Source of the DNA: Hyphomicrobiales bacterium
GTDB lineage: Bacteria; Pseudomonadota; Alphaproteobacteria; Rhizobiales; Rhizobiaceae
DNA: 64,000 bases
NCBI GenBank assembly: GCA_026400435.1
Contig: JAPLOZ010000095.1
Span: 24,224 to 88,223 of the forward strand
Direction of reading: 5' to 3'
Under the pieces are notes generated by a model, which saw only the letters and a list, made by a program, of their open reading frames with translations, ran no database searches and was not told where the DNA came from. Below are positions 18,000 to 27,775 of this stretch, piece by piece (positions within the stretch are counted from its first letter, which is position 1; each line of letters starts with the position of its first letter). A program made the translations under genes and the position numbers.

Positions 18000-19049
18000 T
18001 TAAGCCTTCGGCTTGAAAGGCTCCGGGCGGCGTCCCGCGCCCTGCCGTTCCAGCATCCAGCCTGGATATTCGGACGGCAGCGCACTTACAGCGTCGAGCT
18101 TCTCGATGTCCTGTGCATCAAGCTTCAGTTCGACCGAGGCGAGGTTCTGTTCCAGCTGGTCCATGCGGCTTGCGCCGATGATGACGCTCATGACAAACGA
18201 TTTCGCCAGAACATAACCCAGCGCCACCGTCGCAACGCTGACGCTGTGCTTGGCGGCGATCTTCCGCATTTGCGCAACGGCTGCCCAGGCGCGGTCCTCG
18301 TTGACAGGCGGAAAGTTGAAATTCGCCCGGCGACCCTCGCCATTGCCGGGCGCGCCGGGGCCGTATTTTCCCGAAAGCAGTCCTCCCGCCATCGGCGACC
18401 ACACCATCAGGCCGAGCTTCTCCTCGTTGATCAGCGGCACCACCTCGCGTTCAAGGTCGCGGCCGGCGATGGAATAGTAGGACTGGATGGTTTCAAAGCG
18501 GGCATAGCCCTTTCGTTCCGAGATGCCGAGCGCCTTGGCGACGCGCCACGCCTGCCAGTTCGAAACGCCGATATAACGCACCTTGCCGCTGGCGACGAGG
18601 TCGTCCAGCGCACGCAGCGTTTCCTCGATGGGCGTGACCGTATCGGTGCCATGCAACTGATAGAGGTCGATATGATCAGTCTGCAGGCGCCTCAGGCTGC
18701 CCTCAACCGAATCCATGATATGCCCGCGCGATGAACCACGCTGGTTCGGACCCTCGCCCATTGCGCCATGCACCTTGGTGGCGACGATGACATCCTCGCG
18801 ACGCAGGCCGAGGTTGCGGATCGACTGGCCAAGCAGTTCCTCCGACACCCCAAACGAATAGATGTCCGCCGTGTCGAAGAAGTTGACGCCCGCCGCTACG
18901 GCGCGGCCGGTGATTTCGTCGACGCCTTTCTGGTGGAGACTGGCGATGGCGCCCCAGTAGCCGTTTTCGCCTGCCGGTCCGAACGTCATGGTTCCCAGGC
19001 AGATTTCGGAGACGAAAAGCCCCGTGTTGCCGAGTTGCTTGTAGCGCAT
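18000..19049 (-). CDS. Aldo/keto reductase
   Basis: This 349-residue NADPH-dependent (beta/alpha)8 oxidoreductase carries the AKR catalytic tetrad: Asp59 and Tyr64 in DTADIYSFG, Lys92 in VIVATKVHG, and His133 in LYQLHGTD. The cofactor-binding IIGASRMDQLEQN segment is near the C-terminus. It begins with the typical MRYKQLGNTGLFVSEICLGTM. It reduces aldehydes or ketones; the physiological substrate is unknown. Monocistronic by context. Confidence 0.93.
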   Translation of the reverse strand: MRYKQLGNTGLFVSEICLGTMTFGPAGENGYWGAIASLHQKGVDEITGRAVAAGVNFFDTADIYSFGVSEELLGQSIRNLGLRREDVIVATKVHGAMGEGPNQRGSSRGHIMDSVEGSLRRLQTDHIDLYQLHGTDTVTPIEETLRALDDLVASGKVRYIGVSNWQAWRVAKALGISERKGYARFETIQSYYSIAGRDLEREVVPLINEEKLGLMVWSPMAGGLLSGKYGPGAPGNGEGRRANFNFPPVNEDRAWAAVAQMRKIAAKHSVSVATVALGYVLAKSFVMSVIIGASRMDQLEQNLASVELKLDAQDIEKLDAVSALPSEYPGWMLERQGAGRRPEPFKPKA

Positions 19050-19140
19050 ATGTGGTACTCCAATTCAATTCTGTGTGCACTGCACAAAGATAGGAGCCCT
19101 GCAATGCGATCGCCATGTGACGCGTGAGAAACAGGTAAGT

Positions 19141-19800
19141 TCAGCGTGTTCCGAAAATCGCTGAACCCACCCTGACGCTCGTCGCACCGAAGGCGACCGC
19201 GAGCTCGTAGTCGCCCGACATCCCCATCGACAGCTTGTCGACGCCTGCCTCCTTGGCGAGCTTCGCCAGCAGCGCGAAATGCGGACCTGGGTTTTCCTCG
19301 GCTGGAGGGATGCACATCAGGCCCTCGATCGCCAGGCCATGCGTCTCGCGGCAGCGTTTCACAAAGGCCACCGCATCGCGCGGCTCGATGCCGGCCTTCT
19401 GCGCTTCCGAGCCGGTGTTGACCTGCACGTAAAGTCGCGGACTCCTGCCCTGCCTGGCGATCTCCTTTGCGAGTTCGGCGGCGATCTTTTCGCGGTCGAT
19501 CGTCTCGATCACGTCGAACAGCGACACCGCCTCCCTCGCCTTGTTTGACTGCAACGGACCGATCAGATGCAGTTCGATATCAGGGAATTCGGCCTTCATG
19601 TCGGGCCATTTGCCCTGCGCTTCCTGCACGCGGTTCTCGCCGAAGACACGCTGACCAGCCTCGATGACCGGCCTGATGGCAGCGGCCTCGAAGGTCTTCG
19701 ACACCGCCACAAGCCGCACGCCACCAGCCTGCCGCTTGGCGTCGCGCTCGGCGATGGCGATCTTTTCCAGGACGACCCCCAGGTGTTCGACTGCGCTCAT
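19141..19800 (-). CDS. YggS/PROSC family pyridoxal-phosphate homeostasis protein
   Basis: This 219-residue protein has the alanine-racemase-like barrel. Lys35 in VAVSKTFEA carries PLP; FGENRVQEAQGKW, HLIGPLQSNKA, MCIPPAEENP and SMGMSGDYELAV are family hallmarks. The YggS/PLPBP family buffers PLP and has no confirmed catalysis. I start at the ATG at 19800; the frame remains open far upstream through leuS antisense, which is not coding. It diverges from leuS, as in Brucella relatives as I recall. Confidence 0.93.
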   Translation of the reverse strand: MSAVEHLGVVLEKIAIAERDAKRQAGGVRLVAVSKTFEAAAIRPVIEAGQRVFGENRVQEAQGKWPDMKAEFPDIELHLIGPLQSNKAREAVSLFDVIETIDREKIAAELAKEIARQGRSPRLYVQVNTGSEAQKAGIEPRDAVAFVKRCRETHGLAIEGLMCIPPAEENPGPHFALLAKLAKEAGVDKLSMGMSGDYELAVAFGATSVRVGSAIFGTR

Positions 19801-19953
19801 GATTGCTTCGTCCGCATCGTTTCGGATCCGTCCAAACGCGGGCGGAGTTGACGCTCCCGGCAATACATGGTGAAGGTCCGCCCCGATATTCCTCGATCCG
19901 CTGGGGGCTGCCCGGCGGATCTGCTCTACCCTTCTTGAAGTGAAATTCCGGTC

Positions 19954-22587
19954 ATGGCAACCGAACGATACAACGCTCGAACTTCGGAACCGAAGTGGCA
20001 AAAGGCCTGGGACCAGGCAAAGCTGTTCGAAACCAGCAACGACGATCCGCGTCAGAAGTACTACGTCCTCGAGATGTTCCCGTATCCGTCGGGGCGTATC
20101 CATATGGGCCATGTCCGCAACTACACGATGGGCGACGTGGTCGCCCGCCATCGCCGCGCGCTGGGCTACAACGTGCTGCATCCGATGGGCTGGGACGCCT
20201 TCGGCCTGCCGGCCGAGAACGCGGCGCGCGACCGTGGCGTCAACCCGCGCTCCTGGACTTACCAGAACATCGAGGCCATGAAAGCGCAGCTCAAGGTCAT
20301 GGGCCTCTCGCTGGACTGGGCGCGCGAGATCGCGACCTGCGACCCGTCCTACTACAAGCACCAGCAGAGGATGTTCCTCGACTTCTGGAAGGCCGGGCTG
20401 GTCGAGCGCAGGTCGGCCAAGGTCAATTGGGACCCCGAGGACATGACCGTGCTCGCAAACGAGCAGGTCGTCGACGGGCGCGGCTGGCGTTCCGGCGCAC
20501 TTGTCGAACAGCGCGACCTGACGCAGTGGTTCTTCAAGATCACCTCGATGTCCCAGGAATTGCTCGACAGCCTGGACATGCTCGACAAGTGGCCCGAGAA
20601 GGTCAAGCTGATGCAGGCTAACTGGATCGGCCGGTCGCAGGGCGTCCTGTTGCGCTGGCCGCTCGATCCTGCCACGGCGCCATCCGGCGAGACCGAACTC
20701 GAAGTTTACACGACCCGCCCCGACACAATCTTTGGCGCTTCCTTCATGGCGATAGCCGGCGACCACCCGCTGGCAAGGAAGTCCGCCGAAGGCAATCCCG
20801 CGCTCGCCGCCTTCATCGAGGATATCCGCCATGGCGGCACCTCGGCGGCGGAGATAGAGACCGCGGAAAAGAAGGGCTTCGACACCGGACTTCGCGTTGT
20901 CCATCCTTTCGACCCGGACTGGCTGCTTCCAGTCTATGTCGCGAACTTTGTGTTGATGGACTACGGCACCGGCGCGATCTTCGGCTGTCCCTCCGGCGAC
21001 CAGCGCGACCTCGACTTCGCCAACAAGTACGGACTGCCGGTCGTTCCGGTGGTGATGCCCGAAGGCGCCGACGCCAAGACCTTCCGGATCCTCGAGGAGG
21101 CCTATGTCGACGACGGCGTAATGATCAACTCGCGCTTCCTCGACGGCATGGCGCCGAAACAGGCATTCGACGAGGTCGCGACGCGCCTCGCGGGCGTTTC
21201 CGTCGGCGGAAGGCCGCAGGCCGAGCGCAAGGTGCAGTTCCGCCTGCGCGACTGGCTGATCTCGCGCCAGCGCTACTGGGGCTGCCCGATCCCTGTCGTC
21301 CACTGCGAGTCCTGCGGCGCGGTGCCCGTGCCGCAATCAGAACTGCCCATCGAACTGCCCGTTGATGTCACCTTCGACAGGCCAGGAAATCCGCTCGACC
21401 ATCACCCGACCTGGAAACACGTCGATTGCCCGCAATGCGGCAGGCACGCGCGACGCGACACCGACACGATGGACACTTTCGTCGATTCGTCTTGGTATTT
21501 CGCCCGCTTCACCGATCCCTGGAATGAGGCCGCGCCGACAACCCTCTCGGTCGTCGACGGACCGAACGGCTGGCTCCCGGTCAACCAGTATATCGGCGGC
21601 ATCGAGCACGCGATCCTGCACCTCTTGTATTCGCGCTTCTTCGCACGCGCCATGCAGGCGACCGGCCATCTCAATAGCGTCTCGGAGCCCTTCGAAGGCC
21701 TGTTCACGCAGGGCATGGTGGTGCACGAAACCTACAGGGGCCCGGACGGATGGGTCACGCCCGCCGAGGTCAAGGTCGAGGATTTCGACGGCTCGCGCCG
21801 CGCCTTCCTGCTCACCGACGGGACGCCGATCGAGATCGGTTCTATCGAGAAGATGTCGAAGTCGAAGAAGAATGTCGTCGACCCCGACGACATCATCGGC
21901 AGCTACGGCGCAGACACCGCGCGCTGGTTCATGCTCTCGGATTCGCCGCCCGAGCGCGACGTGATCTGGACGGAGGCGGGCGTCGAAGGCGCGCACCGCT
22001 TCGTGCAACGGCTGTGGCGGCTGGTTTCGGAGGCTGCTCCGACGCTGGCCGGCGTTGTCCCCGCATCCGCTTCCGAAGGCGTGGCCGGTGCGATTTCCAA
22101 GGCCGCGCACAAGACCGTGAAGGCTGTCGGCGAGGAAATCGAACGGCTCGGCTTCAACAAGGCGGTCGCCCGCATCTACGAGCTCGCCAACGCCCTGCAG
22201 GCGCCGCTCGCCGAGATTGCAGCAGGCAAGGCGTCGCCGGCGGTGAAGTCGGCCGCCCGTGAAGCGCTCGACATGCTGGTCATCCTGATCGCGCCGATGA
22301 TGCCGCATCTCGCCGAGGAGTGCTTTGCCGTTCTGGGCGGCTCCGGAATGGTCGCCGACAAACCGTGGCCGGACTTCGATCAGGCCCTGGTGGTCGACAG
22401 CGAGATTGTGATGCCGGTGCAGATCAACGGCAAGAAGCGGGGGGATTTGACAATCGCCCGCGACGCAGACCAAGGTGCTGTCGAGAAAGCCGCGCTCGAA
22501 CTTGAAGTCGTGCAAAAGGCGCTCGAGGGGAAAAAACCGCGCAAGGTGATCGTCGTGCCGCAGAGGATCGTCAATGTCGTCGTCTGA
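19954..22587 (+). CDS. leuS: Leucyl-tRNA synthetase
   Basis: This 877-residue class Ia synthetase charges tRNA-Leu with leucine. It has HMGH (50-53) and KMSKS (633-637) ATP motifs. The CP1 editing domain includes the threonine-rich [12 protein letters not shown] and [15 protein letters not shown] loops, and zinc-type cysteine pairs are in CESCG and CPQCG. Full bacterial length. The 3' end overlaps lptE by 14 bases, indicating coupled translation. Confidence 0.98.
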   Translation: MATERYNARTSEPKWQKAWDQAKLFETSNDDPRQKYYVLEMFPYPSGRIHMGHVRNYTMGDVVARHRRALGYNVLHPMGWDAFGLPAENAARDRGVNPRSWTYQNIEAMKAQLKVMGLSLDWAREIATCDPSYYKHQQRMFLDFWKAGLVERRSAKVNWDPEDMTVLANEQVVDGRGWRSGALVEQRDLTQWFFKITSMSQELLDSLDMLDKWPEKVKLMQANWIGRSQGVLLRWPLDPATAPSGETELEVYTTRPDTIFGASFMAIAGDHPLARKSAEGNPALAAFIEDIRHGGTSAAEIETAEKKGFDTGLRVVHPFDPDWLLPVYVANFVLMDYGTGAIFGCPSGDQRDLDFANKYGLPVVPVVMPEGADAKTFRILEEAYVDDGVMINSRFLDGMAPKQAFDEVATRLAGVSVGGRPQAERKVQFRLRDWLISRQRYWGCPIPVVHCESCGAVPVPQSELPIELPVDVTFDRPGNPLDHHPTWKHVDCPQCGRHARRDTDTMDTFVDSSWYFARFTDPWNEAAPTTLSVVDGPNGWLPVNQYIGGIEHAILHLLYSRFFARAMQATGHLNSVSEPFEGLFTQGMVVHETYRGPDGWVTPAEVKVEDFDGSRRAFLLTDGTPIEIGSIEKMSKSKKNVVDPDDIIGSYGADTARWFMLSDSPPERDVIWTEAGVEGAHRFVQRLWRLVSEAAPTLAGVVPASASEGVAGAISKAAHKTVKAVGEEIERLGFNKAVARIYELANALQAPLAEIAAGKASPAVKSAAREALDMLVILIAPMMPHLAEECFAVLGGSGMVADKPWPDFDQALVVDSEIVMPVQINGKKRGDLTIARDADQGAVEKAALELEVVQKALEGKKPRKVIVVPQRIVNVVV

Positions 22588-23125
22588 TCGGTCCCTTCCA
22601 AGGTCGAGCCGCCGCTTGCTGGCTGTTGCGCTCCTTGCCGTCCTTCCGGTGGTTTCGGCCTGTACGGTGAAGCCTCTCTATTCCAACCCGTCATCGGGAA
22701 AGCCGCAGGGCGCCGTCACGGCGGACTTGTCGTCGATCGCGATCAAGCCGGTCGACCAGCGCTATGCGCAGCAGGTTCGCAACCAATTGATTTTCCTGTT
22801 CGGCCGCGGCGCCGGACAGCCGGCCGCGCCGGCCTATACCCTGACGTTGGTCGTCACGGCCCGCCACGAATCAGGCGCGGTGGTGCAGATCGGCGACGAC
22901 AACGAGCCGACCGCCGGCACGGTCACCATGACCGCAAACTATGCGCTCACACGCGTCAACAGCACCGATGTCGTTGCAAGCGGCCGGCGCCTGATCACAT
23001 CGCAATACGATGTGCCCCGGCAGGAATTCGCGGCCTACCGCGCCAGGCTCAACGCCGAGGATCGCGCCGCACGAGAACTGGCCGAGCTGCTGAACCTTGT
23101 GATCGCGCAGCAGCTGTCCAAATAG
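22574..23125 (+). CDS. lptE: LPS-assembly outer-membrane lipoprotein LptE
   Basis: This 183-residue lipoprotein has a signal peptide with lipobox VSAC (cleavage before Cys30) and the family's CTVKPLYS opening after the cysteine. LptE plugs the LptD beta-barrel and delivers lipopolysaccharide to the outer leaflet. It overlaps leuS by 14 bases, a conserved alphaproteobacterial pair. In related genomes I recall holA following; here a convergent hydratase gene ends one base away instead. Confidence 0.88.
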   Translation: MSSSDRSLPRSSRRLLAVALLAVLPVVSACTVKPLYSNPSSGKPQGAVTADLSSIAIKPVDQRYAQQVRNQLIFLFGRGAGQPAAPAYTLTLVVTARHESGAVVQIGDDNEPTAGTVTMTANYALTRVNSTDVVASGRRLITSQYDVPRQEFAAYRARLNAEDRAARELAELLNLVIAQQLSK

Positions 23126-23126
23126 C

Positions 23127-23933
23127 TCAGACAATCTCGACCGAAAGGCCGGGCAGGTCGCAGCCCTGTATTTCCGTCGCCCAGCGCTCGCCGGGCAGGA
23201 CTGGAAAGGCACGCGTCAGCGTACCGGTGGTGACAATCTCGCCGGCGCGAAGCTGCGGGTTGATTCTGTCCTTGCCAAGCACCGCGATGAGATGCGCCAG
23301 CGCCTGGATTGGTCCGTCGAGTACGTTCGATCCAACACCCGTATCCATTGTCTCGCCGTTGCGGCTGAGACTGATGGTGAGCTGCGACAGGTCGCGTGCA
23401 AGCATCATGCGCTGGTCGGCGGACAGTTCCAGCCTGGGCCCGACAAACAGCCGGCCATGCAATCCGCCATCGGCGATGCAATCAGCGACCTTGAACCGCC
23501 AGCCGGGAAAGATCGATTGCACGAACTCGAAGCCGTGCGCGATCCAGTCGATAGATTGCCCTATCTCGTCGACGCTCATGCCCGGCGTGAGATCGTGCCC
23601 GAGGCCAAGGACGATTTCCGGTTCGATGCGCGGCTCGGGCAATTGCGAAACCGCGACCGCGTCCCCCGGCAGAACGTCGCGCAACGTGGTGTCATAGACG
23701 TCGCCCCAGATCGGCTGGAACACGCCATATTCCGCCCAGATGGTGCGGTTCGTGAAGCCGATCTTGCGGCCGACCGGCGTTTCGCCCCGCGCGACTCTCA
23801 GCGCGCGCAATTCCGCCGTCACGCGATAGGCGTCGGAATCGGAGAACCCCGGGTCTGCGACCGTGAACGGTTCCATCTGGCCACCGCCATCGATCGCTGA
23901 AAGTACCGTTCTGGCGATCGCGGCGGCGTCCAT
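23127..23933 (-). CDS. 2-keto-4-pentenoate hydratase / fumarylacetoacetate hydrolase family protein
   Basis: This 268-residue protein resembles the MhpD/XylJ branch of the FAH fold: the GRKIGFTNRTIW loop, PRIEPEIVLGLG with the metal-binding glutamates, HGFEFVQSIFPGWRF and the GPIQALAHLI region. Family members hydrate 2-hydroxypenta-2,4-dienoates in aromatic meta-cleavage pathways using a divalent metal. No other ring-cleavage genes are nearby. It sits 12 bases after the transaldolase gene on the same strand, so it is probably co-transcribed with it. Substrate uncertain. Confidence 0.85.
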   Translation of the reverse strand: MDAAAIARTVLSAIDGGGQMEPFTVADPGFSDSDAYRVTAELRALRVARGETPVGRKIGFTNRTIWAEYGVFQPIWGDVYDTTLRDVLPGDAVAVSQLPEPRIEPEIVLGLGHDLTPGMSVDEIGQSIDWIAHGFEFVQSIFPGWRFKVADCIADGGLHGRLFVGPRLELSADQRMMLARDLSQLTISLSRNGETMDTGVGSNVLDGPIQALAHLIAVLGKDRINPQLRAGEIVTTGTLTRAFPVLPGERWATEIQGCDLPGLSVEIV

Positions 23934-23944
23934 TTCGGTCGACC

Positions 23945-24601
23945 TCAGGCGATCTTCTGGCCGGTCTTGGCCCAGTCGGCCAGGAACGCCGCGAGGCCCT
24001 TGTCTGTCAGCGGATGGCTGACAAGCGCCTTCAGCGTGGCCGGCGGCGCGGTGATGACATCCGCACCGATCAGCGCTGCCTGCTTGACATGGTTCACCGT
24101 GCGGACGGAGGCGGTCAGGATCTCCGTCGGATAGTCGTAGTTGTCGTAGATCTGCCTGATCTCGGCGATCAGCTCCATGCCGTCAGACCCAGTATCGTCG
24201 ATGCGTCCGACGAAAGGCGAGATGAAGGACGCACCGGCTTTGGCGGCGAGCAGCGCCTGGTTGGCGGAGAAGCACAGCGTGACGTTGACGAGGCGCTTCA
24301 TGTCCGTGCGGATCGTCTTGCAGGCCTTGAGCCCGTCCAGCGTCAGCGGCACCTTGATGCAGATGTTGTCGGCGATCTTCGAGAGGACTTCCGCTTCCTT
24401 CATCATCTGCCCATATTCGGTGGCGACGACTTCCGCCGACACAGGCCCGGAGACTATGGAGCAGATTTCCTTGGTCACCTCGGTGATGTTGCCGCCCGAC
24501 TTCAGGATCAGCGACGGGTTCGTTGTAACGCCGTCGAGCAGACCGAGGTCATTGAGCTCGCGGATTTCCTTGACGTCTGCCGTATCGGCGAAAAACTTCA
24601 T
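23945..24601 (-). CDS. Transaldolase / fructose-6-phosphate aldolase family protein
   Basis: This is a 218-residue class I aldolase of the short transaldolase (TalC/FSA) subfamily. It has [13 protein letters not shown] at the N-terminus, [10 protein letters not shown], and Lys83 in [10 protein letters not shown] as the Schiff-base residue. [11 protein letters not shown] closes the protein. It may shuttle C3 units in the pentose-phosphate pathway or act as F6P aldolase; sequence by eye does not decide. The downstream hydratase gene follows after 12 bases. Divergent from priA. Confidence 0.92.
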   Translation of the reverse strand: MKFFADTADVKEIRELNDLGLLDGVTTNPSLILKSGGNITEVTKEICSIVSGPVSAEVVATEYGQMMKEAEVLSKIADNICIKVPLTLDGLKACKTIRTDMKRLVNVTLCFSANQALLAAKAGASFISPFVGRIDDTGSDGMELIAEIRQIYDNYDYPTEILTASVRTVNHVKQAALIGADVITAPPATLKALVSHPLTDKGLAAFLADWAKTGQKIA

Positions 24602-24721
24602 GGCCTTCTCCTTTAAATCGTTGCGCGCCGTCCATGGCGCAAACCATTCAGGCCGATCGGGTTCGATCGTCGGCCCTGCCGGCCTTTGCTCTAGCCGAAA
24701 CTCGGGGCAAGGTCACGCGCC

Positions 24722-26917
24722 ATGAAAGACGATTCGCGCAAGGCACAGGGAACTGTGCGTTCGGCGCCCGTGCTGGTGCCAATGCCCGCCGAGCGACCCT
24801 ACACCTATGCCGTGCCCGACGGCATGCATGTCGTTCCGGGTTCCATTGTGCGCGTGCCGCTTGGTCCCCGCGAGGTCGCCGGCATCGTCTGGGACTGCGA
24901 TGCCGGGGACGTCGACCCGAAGAAGCTGAAGCCGATTTCGCAGCTATTCGACTGTCCGCCCATCGACCGGGAAACCCGGCGTTTCGTCGATTGGATCTCG
25001 ACCTACACGCTTGCCGCACCCGGAATGGTTGCCCGCATGCTCCTGCGCGCGCCCGCCGCGTTCGATCCCGAGCCGTGGACGGAGGGTCTGCAGCGTACCG
25101 AAGCCGTTCCCGACCGGATGACCGCAGCCCGCGCCCGCGTGCTTGAAGCATCCCGTGACGGCTTTGCCTGGACGCGCTCGGGGCTTGCCCACGCGGCCGG
25201 CGTGTCTTCCACCGTCATTGACGGTCTGCGCGATCAGGGTGTGTTCGAGACGGTCATGATTCCGCCGCGTCCCGTCGTCGCCGAACCCGACACCAGCTAT
25301 GCGCAGCCGGAACTTTCGCCCGACCAGCAGGCAGTGGCCGACATGCTGCGCGCGGCGGTGGAAAAGGGCGGCGCGGCGGTGACGCTGGTCGACGGCGTCA
25401 CCGGCTCCGGCAAGACCGAGGTCTATTTCGAGGCGGTGGCCTCGGCGCTGGATAAAGGCCGTCAGGTGCTGATCCTTTTACCTGAAATTGCCCTGACGCA
25501 CGCCTTTCTGGAACGCTTTCAGGACAGATTTGGCGCCAAACCGGCCGAATGGCACTCGGATCTGCCTCCGCGCATGCGCGAGAAGGTATGGCGTCAGGTG
25601 GCAGAAGGGTCTGTGCGTGTGGTGGCCGGCGCGCGTTCGGCGCTTTTTCTGCCGTTTCAGGAACTCGGGCTGATCGTCGTCGACGAGGAGCACGACCCGG
25701 CCTACAAGCAGGAGGACCGCGTCTCTTACAACGCCCGCGACATGGCGGTGGTGCGCGGACGGATCGGCGGCTTTCCGGTAGTCCTGGCGTCGGCGACACC
25801 CTCGATCGATAGCCGGGTCAACGCGGATCAGGGCCGTTATGCCCGCGCGATGCTGCCGGCGCGGTTCGCGGAAGCTGCGCTGCCCCACCTGCAGACGATC
25901 GACATGCGCCGTGCACCGCCGGCGCGCGGCGGCTTCCTGTCGCCGATCCTGATTTCACAGATCCGGCGGACCCTCGAGCGCGGCGAGCAGTCGCTGCTCT
26001 TCCTCAACAGGCGCGGCTACGCGCCGCTGACGCTGTGCCGGGTCTGCGGTCACCGCTTCCAGTGCCCTGACTGTTCGAGCTGGCTGGTCGAACACCGCTT
26101 CCGGGGGCAACTCGTCTGCCATCATTGCGGACACCACGAAAAGCGCCCGGACGCCTGCCCGGAATGCGGCACGTTCGACCATCTCGTCGCCTGTGGGCCG
26201 GGCGTCGAGCGTGTAGCGGAAGAAGTCGTCGGCCATTTCCCGGACGCCCGCACCATCGTGCTGTCGTCCGACCTGCTCGGCGGCGTGCGGCGGCTTAGGC
26301 TGGAACTCGACGCCATCGCCAATGGCGACGCCGACATCGTCATCGGCACGCAACTCGTGGCCAAGGGCCACAATTTCCCGGATATGACGCTGGTCGGAAT
26401 CGTCGACGCGGATCTCGGGCTCGCCAATGGCGATCCCCGCGCGGCAGAACGGACGTTCCAGCTGCTCAGCCAGGTCACCGGCCGCGCCGGCCGAACCGGC
26501 AAGAAGAGCCTGGGGCTCTTGCAGACTTTCCAGCCCGATCATCCGGTCATGCGCGCAATCGTGTCGGGCAATGCAGAGGCATTCTATCAACGGGAGATAG
26601 CCGAGCGCGAAAAGTCCGGCCTGCCGCCGTTTGGCCGGCTCGCCGGCATCATCGTCAGCGCCGCCACGCGCGCCGAGGCCGAAAGTCACGCTCGCGCCAT
26701 CCGCCGCGCCGCGCCCGCAACGGCCGACATCCAGATGCTTGGCCCCGCCGAAGCGCCGCTGGCGCTGCTGGCCGGCCGCCATCGCTTCCGCCTCCTGGTG
26801 CATGGCGGGCGTCGTTCCGACATGCAGAGCTACATCAAGGCTGTCCTGTCGGACGGACCGAAAGTGCGCGGATCGGTGCGTGTCGCCGTGGACATCGATC
26901 CGCAGAGCTTCTTGTGA
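24722..26917 (+). CDS. priA: Primosomal protein N' (replication-restart helicase PriA)
   Basis: This 731-residue 3'-5' helicase reloads the replisome at stalled forks. It has an N-terminal DNA-binding domain with SVPxxxxRPYTYAVPD-like opening (about 20-30), Walker A GSGKT (about 228-232), Walker B DEEHD (about 320-324), and the zinc-binding insertion with eight cysteines from CRVCGHRFQCPDC to ACPECG (about 440-485). Helicase C-domain motifs include GTQLVAKGHNFPDM and TGRAGR. Length is normal. Divergent from the transaldolase gene. Confidence 0.97.
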   Translation: MKDDSRKAQGTVRSAPVLVPMPAERPYTYAVPDGMHVVPGSIVRVPLGPREVAGIVWDCDAGDVDPKKLKPISQLFDCPPIDRETRRFVDWISTYTLAAPGMVARMLLRAPAAFDPEPWTEGLQRTEAVPDRMTAARARVLEASRDGFAWTRSGLAHAAGVSSTVIDGLRDQGVFETVMIPPRPVVAEPDTSYAQPELSPDQQAVADMLRAAVEKGGAAVTLVDGVTGSGKTEVYFEAVASALDKGRQVLILLPEIALTHAFLERFQDRFGAKPAEWHSDLPPRMREKVWRQVAEGSVRVVAGARSALFLPFQELGLIVVDEEHDPAYKQEDRVSYNARDMAVVRGRIGGFPVVLASATPSIDSRVNADQGRYARAMLPARFAEAALPHLQTIDMRRAPPARGGFLSPILISQIRRTLERGEQSLLFLNRRGYAPLTLCRVCGHRFQCPDCSSWLVEHRFRGQLVCHHCGHHEKRPDACPECGTFDHLVACGPGVERVAEEVVGHFPDARTIVLSSDLLGGVRRLRLELDAIANGDADIVIGTQLVAKGHNFPDMTLVGIVDADLGLANGDPRAAERTFQLLSQVTGRAGRTGKKSLGLLQTFQPDHPVMRAIVSGNAEAFYQREIAEREKSGLPPFGRLAGIIVSAATRAEAESHARAIRRAAPATADIQMLGPAEAPLALLAGRHRFRLLVHGGRRSDMQSYIKAVLSDGPKVRGSVRVAVDIDPQSFL

Positions 26918-26987
26918 ACGGTCATGGCGGTACGGTCGTCGCCGATGCACCAGCACGCCTGAAGCGCTGCGGATCAATTGTGTGCTG

Positions 26988-27629
26988 TCAGGCGGCCTTT
27001 CTCAGGGCCGTCAGGGTCGAGTCGGCCCGGCTCCAGGCATCGGTCGCCCGCATGGCGTCGAAGTAGCGGTTGATATTGGCGAAGCGCGACCAGTCGAAGT
27101 CGATGGCGTCACGATATTTTTCCAAGCAGATCATCGCATAGTCCGCCAGGGTTACGCCGGAACCGACAAGCGTTGCGCGACCCTCGAGACGGCCGTCGAG
27201 GACCGGCGCATAACGGGCGATCTCCTGCAGGCAGAAGTCCATAAGGTCCTTGCTGGGTGGAGCAAATCCGAACTTCGGCTTTATGACGCTTTCGAACACC
27301 ACAGTGCCGAATGCCCGGTTGAAATGCGCCAGTTCCCAGAACTGCCAGCGCAGGACGTCGGCGCGAACCACCGGATCGGCGGGGAAGAGCGACGACCCGC
27401 CCGCCTTCTCCACCAGGTAGATGTTGATGGCGTTCGATTCCCAGAGCGTGACGTCGCCGTCAACCAGGACCGGCACCATCGCGTTCGGATTCAAGGCGAC
27501 AAATTCCGGCCTGGTCGTATCACCGCTGGCGAAGTCCAGCCCTGTGATCTCCGCCTTCAAGCCAAGATGATTGAGGACTGCGACGACCTTGCGCGAATTG
27601 GGTGAACCGGGAAGTGTATAGAGTTTCAT
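26988..27629 (-). CDS. Glutathione S-transferase family protein
   Basis: This 213-residue protein has an N-terminal thioredoxin-like domain (1-80) with MKLYTLPGSPNSRKV (likely catalytic Ser), the cis-proline loop AMVPVLVDG and the glutathione gamma-glutamyl-binding ESNAI, followed by the all-helical C-terminal domain (about 90-205). Conjugates or reduces electrophiles with glutathione. Its promoter (GGAATC-N17-CGTCT) and leader mirror those of the divergent ECF sigma gene, so it is very probably in that sigma factor's regulon. An AAGAGGAG ribosome site precedes the ATG. Confidence 0.93.
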   Translation of the reverse strand: MKLYTLPGSPNSRKVVAVLNHLGLKAEITGLDFASGDTTRPEFVALNPNAMVPVLVDGDVTLWESNAINIYLVEKAGGSSLFPADPVVRADVLRWQFWELAHFNRAFGTVVFESVIKPKFGFAPPSKDLMDFCLQEIARYAPVLDGRLEGRATLVGSGVTLADYAMICLEKYRDAIDFDWSRFANINRYFDAMRATDAWSRADSTLTALRKAA

Positions 27630-27660
27630 GACCGAACTCCTCTTGTTGGGGTCGCGCTGA

Positions 27661-27688
27661 AGACGAAAGCCATGGCAAAAAGGATTCC
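27661..27688 (-). promoter_or_regulatory. ECF-type promoter of the glutathione S-transferase gene
   Basis: On the minus strand GGAATC (27688 down to 27683), a 17-base spacer and CGTCT (27665 down to 27661). It has the GGAA/CGTC form typical of ECF sigma factors and matches the plus-strand promoter at 27712-27740. Confidence 0.75.
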
Positions 27689-27711
27689 CGTCTAAACAAT
27701 TTTGGTTTGCG

Positions 27712-27740
27712 GGAATCCTTTGGGCTGGACGAAACGTCTA
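27712..27740 (+). promoter_or_regulatory. ECF-type promoter of the ECF sigma gene (autoregulatory)
   Basis: GGAATC (27712-27717), 17-base spacer, CGTCTA (27735-27740). It is the inverted twin of the GST promoter. The two -35 elements face each other as an inverted repeat, AAGGATTCCCG / CGGGAATCCTT, 19 bases apart. Confidence 0.75.
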
Positions 27741-27775
27741 AGCGAAACCGAACAAGGAGTTCGGGGGAGCAAGCC

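Noticed and set aside
19801..21336. Long minus-strand open frame upstream of and continuous with yggS
   Set aside because: It runs antisense through leuS; its Arg/His-rich translation has no family features. A good ATG for YggS is at 19800.
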